Assembly: GCA_050303415.1 (NCBI GenBank)
Contig: JBNLBS010000006.1
Span: forward strand, 124,001 to 188,000
DNA length: 64,000 nucleotides
From: JBNLBS01 sp050303415
GTDB lineage: Bacteria; Pseudomonadota; Gammaproteobacteria; Methylococcales; Methylomonadaceae
Direction of reading: 5' to 3'
Under the pieces are notes generated by a model. That model was given only the letters and a program-made list of their open reading frames with translations, did not search any database and was not told where the DNA came from. A program made the translations under genes and the position numbers. Below, in pieces: positions 58,560-64,000 of the stretch; the first letter of the stretch is position 1, and every line of letters starts with the position of its first letter.

Positions 58560-59813
58560 ATGTATAACCTTAGCTCTATCCGATGTTGTGTACTAATACT
58601 GCTAGCTATTAGTTCACAAAGTTTTGCGGATACCAGCAGAATTGTTGATCATGTTGATCAAATTCAACCAGATCCTTCCTTAACCTTAACGGATGTTATT
58701 GAGTTAACTCAGAACAAACATCCCGATTCAGGCTGGCTGGCAGCGCTGGAAGAAGAGGCAACAGCAATCATGCTACGTAGTGAAAGCTGGTCTGCCGGCG
58801 CCCTACAGGCGGGGCTGTCTTATGAACAGGTGACCAGCGGTACCTTGCATATAGTCAATAGTAGTGTGGAAATGCCTTTATGGAATTGGGGTCAACAAGA
58901 TGCTGAAGAAAGGCTGGCACACAATGCCCAATTAAACGCAGCCAAGCAGACTGCGGCTAATAAATTGCGTATTGCCGGTCTGGTCCGGCAAGCATTATGG
59001 CGGATGGCCCTGGAAGACGTGCGTTACCAACAGGCGGCCGGCGAGGTTGATATTTATCAAAAACTAATTACCAAAATCCAGCGCCGGGTTGAATTGGGTG
59101 ATTTACCGAAAACCGATTTATTACTTGCCCAAAGTGAACTATTTACCAAACGTTCTGCTTTGATCGAAGCTGAAGCGGAATTAATGCATGCCCGAAAGTG
59201 GTATAACAATATTACGCAATTGAACAAGATGCCGGCACAATATCAGGAAGAGTTGGCGGATATGGCTGAAATTGAACAAAGCCATCCATTGTTACAGGCT
59301 ATCAACAGCCAGATTCAGCGTAAACAGGCAGAACTTGATGCTCTTAAATCGGTTGGTTCAGGACAAAATGTTTTGTCACTGGGGGTCAACAGTGACCGAG
59401 GCAATAATGATGAGCGCAGTAATAATACCGAAAGCTTTAATATTGGTATATCCATTCCTTTTGGCGGTTCCAAACATTTAGCTCCTCAGGTTGCTGCAGT
59501 TAACGTTGAATTGAACAAATTGATCTCTGAGCGCCTGCAAATTATTCGTAATCTGGATTTGGCACATCACGAAGCCAGGCATAATCTTGAAGTTAATAAA
59601 GTGGCTTTAGCAACGGCCAATGAAGCCAAAGTGGTTGCCGAGCAGTTGCTTAAAATGACCCAGCTAAGTTTTTCCGTCGGTGAAATAAATTTAATGGATT
59701 TATTAAAGATTCAGTCCAGAACCCAGCAGGCTATTTTACATGCCAAGGAACATTCGGTTATTTTTCAACGCGATAAAGCCCTGTATAACCAAGCCGTGGG
59801 GATGCTGCCATGA
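58560..59813 (+). CDS. TolC-family outer membrane protein of heavy-metal efflux (CzcC/CusC-like)
   Basis: A 417-residue outer-membrane channel with a signal peptide (about 1-23, SFA). The first half begins with LTLTDVIELTQNKHPD, and the second half has the pattern PLLQAINSQIQRKQAELDAL and VVAEQLLKMTQLSFSVGEINLMDLL, in CzcC-like order. GGAG precedes the ATG. It overlaps the adaptor gene by 4 bases. It is the third component of the tripartite pump encoded with the next two genes. Confidence 0.9.
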   Translation: MYNLSSIRCCVLILLAISSQSFADTSRIVDHVDQIQPDPSLTLTDVIELTQNKHPDSGWLAALEEEATAIMLRSESWSAGALQAGLSYEQVTSGTLHIVNSSVEMPLWNWGQQDAEERLAHNAQLNAAKQTAANKLRIAGLVRQALWRMALEDVRYQQAAGEVDIYQKLITKIQRRVELGDLPKTDLLLAQSELFTKRSALIEAEAELMHARKWYNNITQLNKMPAQYQEELADMAEIEQSHPLLQAINSQIQRKQAELDALKSVGSGQNVLSLGVNSDRGNNDERSNNTESFNIGISIPFGGSKHLAPQVAAVNVELNKLISERLQIIRNLDLAHHEARHNLEVNKVALATANEAKVVAEQLLKMTQLSFSVGEINLMDLLKIQSRTQQAILHAKEHSVIFQRDKALYNQAVGMLP

Positions 59814-60907
59814 ATTCGATTAAACATTTATTTCTTATGCTGTTTTTGGTTATCGGCGTTGTTAATGCAGATGATAACCAGATTGAAATATCGCCTGAAC
59901 AGCTTAATAGCCTGGGTGTACAATTAGGCCACCCCGAAGCAATTGAATATATTCCTCTGCTTTACGCACCGGCACATGTTGTTATTCCACCCGCTCAGGA
60001 ATATATTTTAAGTGCGGCCCAGGCCGGTTTAATCAGCAAACTGAATGTTGCCGTTGGTGATGAAGTAACCAAGGGTGACATCCTGGCACAGATTAACAGC
60101 CCGGATTTACTGGCTCTGCAAAGGCAGTATTTGAAAGCCAAATCCGAACAAAATTTAGCCTGGTCCGGCTATCAACGCGATAAAAAATTACACCAGGAAG
60201 GGGTTATTTCCTCCCGTCGCTGGCAGGAAACCAGCAGTCGTTATCGCACACTCGTCGCAGCTGCCAATGAAGCCAACCAGTTGTTGGAAATTGCCGGTAT
60301 GTCTACAGACAGTATTGAGCAATTGACCCAGACTAGAAAGCTTAGCAGTAGCTTAAATGTCACTGCGCCCATTAATGGAGTGGTCTTGGAACGTATGGTG
60401 GTGGCTGGTGAACGGGTCGATATGCTGGCGCCGTTATATCGTATTGCTAATCTGGATCAATTATGGCTGGAAGTCAATATTCCTCAGCAACGTTTAGCCC
60501 ATATAAAAGTCGGAGACCTGGTCCAAATTGAAAACACCTCAGTGACTGCAAAAATCAGTTTACTGGGCCAAAGTGTTAACCCGGTTAATCAAACCGTTTT
60601 GGCTCGGGCGATTATTGATGGTAAACAAACTGCAGCGCGTGCCGGTCAAAGCGTTAATATCAAAGTAATCCAACACAGTGAGCAGGCGGTTTATAAAGTG
60701 CCGAATTCCGCTGTTGCGCAAAAAGAAGGCGCTTCGTATATTTTTAAACGTACTCAATCCGGCTTTCAGGTTATACCTGTTAATGTGATTGGTAAAGAAG
60801 GCCGGGTATCCATTATCAGTGGACAGATTAAAGCTGATGAGGAAATTGCCGTTTCCGGCGCTGTTGCATTAAAAGCACACTGGATGGGGCTGGGGAGTGA
60901 AGAATAA
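59810..60907 (+). CDS. RND efflux periplasmic adaptor (CzcB/CusB-like)
   Basis: A 365-residue membrane fusion protein with a signal peptide ending near VNA (residue 20). Its lipoyl halves show AAQAGLISKLNVAVGDEVTKGD and VTAPINGVVLERMVVAGERV, with a helical hairpin between (about 95-170) and a barrel domain (LWLEVNIPQQRLAHIKVGD). No His- or Met-rich N-terminal metal-binding extension is seen, unlike many CusB or CzcB proteins. It overlaps its neighbours by 4 bases upstream and 1 base downstream, so the unit is tightly coupled. Confidence 0.92.
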   Translation: MNSIKHLFLMLFLVIGVVNADDNQIEISPEQLNSLGVQLGHPEAIEYIPLLYAPAHVVIPPAQEYILSAAQAGLISKLNVAVGDEVTKGDILAQINSPDLLALQRQYLKAKSEQNLAWSGYQRDKKLHQEGVISSRRWQETSSRYRTLVAAANEANQLLEIAGMSTDSIEQLTQTRKLSSSLNVTAPINGVVLERMVVAGERVDMLAPLYRIANLDQLWLEVNIPQQRLAHIKVGDLVQIENTSVTAKISLLGQSVNPVNQTVLARAIIDGKQTAARAGQSVNIKVIQHSEQAVYKVPNSAVAQKEGASYIFKRTQSGFQVIPVNVIGKEGRVSIISGQIKADEEIAVSGAVALKAHWMGLGSEE

Positions 60908-63900
60908 TGAGAGCCTTGATTCGTTTTGCCCTGACCCAGCGGATTTTAATGCTGTTGCTGGTGTTACTGCTATGCGGCAGCGGTTATCTTGCATTTAAGA
61001 ATATTCCCATTGATGCTTTCCCTGAGGTTTCCCCCACTCAGGTAAAAGTTATTGTTAAAGCTCCCGGCATGACACCGGAAGAAGTGGAAGCGCGAATTAC
61101 CGCACCGATTGAAGTTGAGTTATTAGGTATTCCACACCAGACTATGTTGAGGTCCCTGGCCAAATATGCCTTAACCGACATTACTGTCGATTTTGAGGAA
61201 GGCACCGATATTTATTGGGCCAGACAACAGGTTGCCGAGCGCTTGAATACCCTTTGGGGAGACTTGCCCAAAGGCATTGACGGCGGTATTGCCCCGATGA
61301 CCACGCCATTAGGTGAAATGTTTATGTTTTCCATTGAAGGTAGCGATTTATCGTTAATGGAGCGACGCAGTCTGCTGGACTGGGTGATCCGTCCGGCACT
61401 CAGAACTGTACCCGGCGTAGCCGATGTTAACTCGCTTGGCGGACTGGTCAGAAGTTATGAAATCATCCCGGATAACGCCCGTCTGGCAGCTCGCAATATC
61501 AGTATCGACGAGTTGGTTCATGCTTTACAAAGCAATAACAGCAATGATGGTGCCGGTCGCCTTAATGAAGGTGAAGAAGCACTCATTGTACGGGTAGAAG
61601 GACGCATAAATAACCTGGACGATATTCGCTCAACTGTAATTGAAACCAAAAACGGTATTCCAATTACCGTGGCCGATGTGGCGGATATAAAAATAGGTGC
61701 CTTAACCCGCTATGGTGCAGTCAGCAAAAATGGTCAGGGTGAAGCGGCAACCGGTTTGGTGCTTAGCTTACGTGGAGCCAATGCCCGGCAAACTATTGCG
61801 GCTTTACAGCAAAAACTGAAGGAAATTAAAGCCGGTTTTCCTCCCGGTGTGAAACTGAATGTGTTCTATAACCGTGGCGATTTAGTCGATAAAGCCATTA
61901 ATACGGTGACGGAAGCACTGGTGGCGGCCATTGTTTTAGTCGTGATTCTGCTGGTTTTATTTTTAGGCAATTTACGCGCCGCCATTACTGTCGCCATGTC
62001 ATTGCCATTTTCTGCATTATTCACCTTTTTAATGATGGAATATATGGGCATGTCGGCCAACCTGATGAGTTTGGGCGGGCTCGCTATCGCCATCGGTATG
62101 CTGGTGGATGCCTCGGTGGTTATTGTGGAAAACTGTATCACCCTGTTTGCCAATAAAGAAAAGGCACAACGGCTGCCCCGCCTGCACTTGATTTACCGTG
62201 CTACCAGTGAAGTGGCGGCACCGGTGGTTTCAGGCACGCTGATTATTATTATCGTATTTTTACCGCTGTTAACCTTACAGGGTTTGGAAGGAAAGCTATT
62301 TTCCCCGGTGGCACTGACCATTGTCTTTGCATTGGCCGGCTCCCTGCTATTATCACTCACCGTTATCCCGGTGATCGCCTCTTATTTCCTTAAAGAGGTA
62401 GCCGATGAAGAGCCTTGGCTGCCGCGTAAGTTGCAAAGCTTTTATCACCCACTGTTATTATGGTGTATTGATAACAGCAAAAAGGTTTTTACCGCGGCTG
62501 GCGTACTTTTACTGGTAACCATTTTATTATTTACCCAGATAGGCAGTACCTTTATGCCGACATTGGATGAAGGCGATATTATTGTCCAACTGGAAAAACT
62601 ACCATCGATTACCCTTAAAGATTCGGTGGCATTGGATGGTCAGGTACAAAAGAATCTGCTGAAAAATATTCCGGAAATTACCAAGGTGGTCTCCAGAGTC
62701 GGAACCGATGAACTGGGGCTGGACCCCATGAGTTTGAACGATACCGATTCGTTTCTGGTACTGAAACCCAAAGACCAGTGGCGCATGGAAAGCAAGGATG
62801 AACTGATTGAGGAAATCCGTAAATTGATGGCGCAAACGCCGGGCATCGCCTTTGGTTTTACCCAACCGATCGAGATGCGGGTATCGGAAATGTTAACCGG
62901 CACCCGGGGTGATGTCGCGGTTAAAATTTTCGGTCGTGAACTGTCTGTTCTTAATGAAAAAGCCGGGCAGGTTGCCAGTGTTTTAAAAAGCATAGACGGC
63001 GCAACCGATGTCTTTGCCAGCCAAAAAGAAGGCATGCAGTTTCTGCAATTAACCGTTAATCGTCTGGCAGCCGGTCGTTTGGGCTTGAACAGCGATGATA
63101 TTGAAACCCTGTTAAGAGCGCAAATTGAAGGCCTAAAACTGGGCATTGTGCAGGAAGGTATAAAACGTACACCGTTAATTCTGCGCGGCATCGGAGATCT
63201 GGCCAGCTTTGAAAACCTGCAAATCAGCCTCCCCAATGGCGATCATGTACCGATTACCACCGTGGCAAACATCAAGCGGGTTGAGGGCGTCGTCTCTGTG
63301 GACAGAGAACGCGGGCAACGTTTTATTGTCGTGCGCAGCAATGTTCAGGGCAGGGATCTGGTCGGTTTTGTTGATGAAGCCAGACAGGCCGTAGCCGACC
63401 AAATTGATTTTCCAACCGGCTATTATGTTGAATTTGGCGGTCAATTTGAAAACCAGCAACGGGCTGCCGCTCGATTAAGCCTAGTGGTACCTATTTCTCT
63501 GGGGCTGATCTTTTTGCTGTTATTTTCCACCTTCCGTTCCGTGCGTCAGGCAACATTGGTCATTTCCAATATTCCTCTGGCCATGGTCGGTGGCGTACTG
63601 GCGTTGTGGATGTCCGGGGAGTATTTGTCGGTCCCCGCTTCCGTCGGCTTTATTGCCTTACTGGGTATCTCCGTACCTAACAGCGTGGTGCTGGTCAGCT
63701 ATTTTAATCAGTTACGCGTCACCGGTATGGATATGGGCAAAGTCATTGTCGAAGGTTCTTTACGGCGCTTGCGTCCGGTACTAATGACTGCCAGCCTGAC
63801 AGCCTTTGGTCTGATTCCCATGCTGTTTGCCAGCGGCCCCGGTTCGGAAATTCAACGCCCCTTGGCCATTGTTGTTATTGGTGGTCTGGTCTCATCGACC

Positions 63901-63975
63901 TTTTTAACGCTAATCCTTCTGCCTATCATCTATAAACTATACGGTGAGGCAGCAACAGAGCAGGTTAAGTCATGA
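60907..63975 (+). CDS. Heavy-metal efflux RND pump (CzcA/CusA family)
   Basis: A 1022-residue inner-membrane proton-driven exporter with 12 transmembrane helices and two large periplasmic loops. The family start IDAFPEVSPTQVKVIVKAPG and the helix segment GMLVDASVVIVEN are clear; the repeated second half includes PNSVVLVSYFNQLR. The transmembrane motif reads IAIGMLVDAS rather than the DFGxxxDGAxxxxEN of Zn/Co/Cd CzcA pumps, which suggests a monovalent-metal (CusA-like) or uncharacterised HME-RND subgroup. The cation cannot be fixed from sequence. Overlaps the adaptor stop by one base and the next ORF by 4 bases. Confidence 0.93.
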   Translation: MRALIRFALTQRILMLLLVLLLCGSGYLAFKNIPIDAFPEVSPTQVKVIVKAPGMTPEEVEARITAPIEVELLGIPHQTMLRSLAKYALTDITVDFEEGTDIYWARQQVAERLNTLWGDLPKGIDGGIAPMTTPLGEMFMFSIEGSDLSLMERRSLLDWVIRPALRTVPGVADVNSLGGLVRSYEIIPDNARLAARNISIDELVHALQSNNSNDGAGRLNEGEEALIVRVEGRINNLDDIRSTVIETKNGIPITVADVADIKIGALTRYGAVSKNGQGEAATGLVLSLRGANARQTIAALQQKLKEIKAGFPPGVKLNVFYNRGDLVDKAINTVTEALVAAIVLVVILLVLFLGNLRAAITVAMSLPFSALFTFLMMEYMGMSANLMSLGGLAIAIGMLVDASVVIVENCITLFANKEKAQRLPRLHLIYRATSEVAAPVVSGTLIIIIVFLPLLTLQGLEGKLFSPVALTIVFALAGSLLLSLTVIPVIASYFLKEVADEEPWLPRKLQSFYHPLLLWCIDNSKKVFTAAGVLLLVTILLFTQIGSTFMPTLDEGDIIVQLEKLPSITLKDSVALDGQVQKNLLKNIPEITKVVSRVGTDELGLDPMSLNDTDSFLVLKPKDQWRMESKDELIEEIRKLMAQTPGIAFGFTQPIEMRVSEMLTGTRGDVAVKIFGRELSVLNEKAGQVASVLKSIDGATDVFASQKEGMQFLQLTVNRLAAGRLGLNSDDIETLLRAQIEGLKLGIVQEGIKRTPLILRGIGDLASFENLQISLPNGDHVPITTVANIKRVEGVVSVDRERGQRFIVVRSNVQGRDLVGFVDEARQAVADQIDFPTGYYVEFGGQFENQQRAAARLSLVVPISLGLIFLLLFSTFRSVRQATLVISNIPLAMVGGVLALWMSGEYLSVPASVGFIALLGISVPNSVVLVSYFNQLRVTGMDMGKVIVEGSLRRLRPVLMTASLTAFGLIPMLFASGPGSEIQRPLAIVVIGGLVSSTFLTLILLPIIYKLYGEAATEQVKS

Positions 63976-64000
63976 CTAAAGAAAATATACTCACCCTGAA
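63972..64000 (+). CDS. Partial ORF after the pump gene, cut by the right edge
   Basis: ATG at 63972 overlaps the pump's TGA stop (ATGA), so the operon continues. Only nine codons are visible (MTKENILTL). Identity unknown; small accessory proteins are common at this position in heavy-metal RND operons. Confidence 0.6.

Noticed and set aside
1..64000. tRNA or rRNA genes, insertion sequences, prophage or integrase
   Set aside because: No cloverleaf, rRNA-like stretch, transposase, or integrase sequence was recognised on either strand.

Overview
The window is a chromosomal stretch of an AT-leaning gammaproteobacterium. The block gshB-tonB-algH-ruvX-pyrR-pyrB-pyrC' follows the Pseudomonas-type order. 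The block nfeD/qmcA ... tesA-ybbA-ybbP matches the enterobacterial ybb neighbourhood. Together with apaG-apaH, mpl and a DegQ-type protease this points firmly to Gammaproteobacteria. A Methylococcales-like methanotroph is my guess from general protein style; no methane-oxidation gene is present to prove it.

Layout. 1-12 kb: a hybrid histidine kinase, NfeD/QmcA membrane quality-control pair, a HbpS/GlcG-like protein, TesA esterase divergent from the YbbA-YbbP ABC system, a glycine-zipper lipoprotein, and a PAS protein paired with a CZB chemoreceptor. 12-19.5 kb: a 1338-residue membrane/periplasmic protein of unknown function, Mpl (peptidoglycan recycling), an ankyrin protein, ApaG and ApaH. 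19.5-38 kb: a complete Lap-type biofilm adhesion locus. It holds two large cell-surface adhesins with LapA-type retention modules and TAAG LapG sites, two small genes, the type I exporter (LapB, LapC, LapE), an embedded LuxR-type regulator with a degenerate receiver, and the c-di-GMP control pair LapD/LapG. 38-48 kb: HupE/UreJ-like protein plus membrane-anchored partner, a LonB-like protease, a cytochrome c, and the pyrimidine/glutathione block. 48-57 kb: ribosomal proteins L28/L33, a cyclic-nucleotide-domain/rhodanese protein, DegQ, MoaB, DUF423, PepN and an HDOD protein. 57-64 kb: a Tim44-like protein divergent from a heavy-metal RND efflux operon that runs off the right edge.

The most interesting region is the adhesion locus. 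Cytoplasmic c-di-GMP would be read by the enzymatically degenerate LapD, which would sequester the protease LapG and so keep both adhesins anchored in the outer membrane through their N-terminal retention modules. Three copies of a 16-bp palindrome (consensus TTGTAC-N4-GTACAA) lie upstream of the two adhesin genes and of an 81-codon gene. That small gene looks like a free-standing type I secretion target domain. This suggests one regulon, perhaps controlled by the LuxR-type protein encoded inside the exporter operon. One adhesin contains a 95-base N run in its repeat region, so its length is not reliable.

No rRNA, tRNA, CRISPR array, intact insertion sequence or prophage was recognised.
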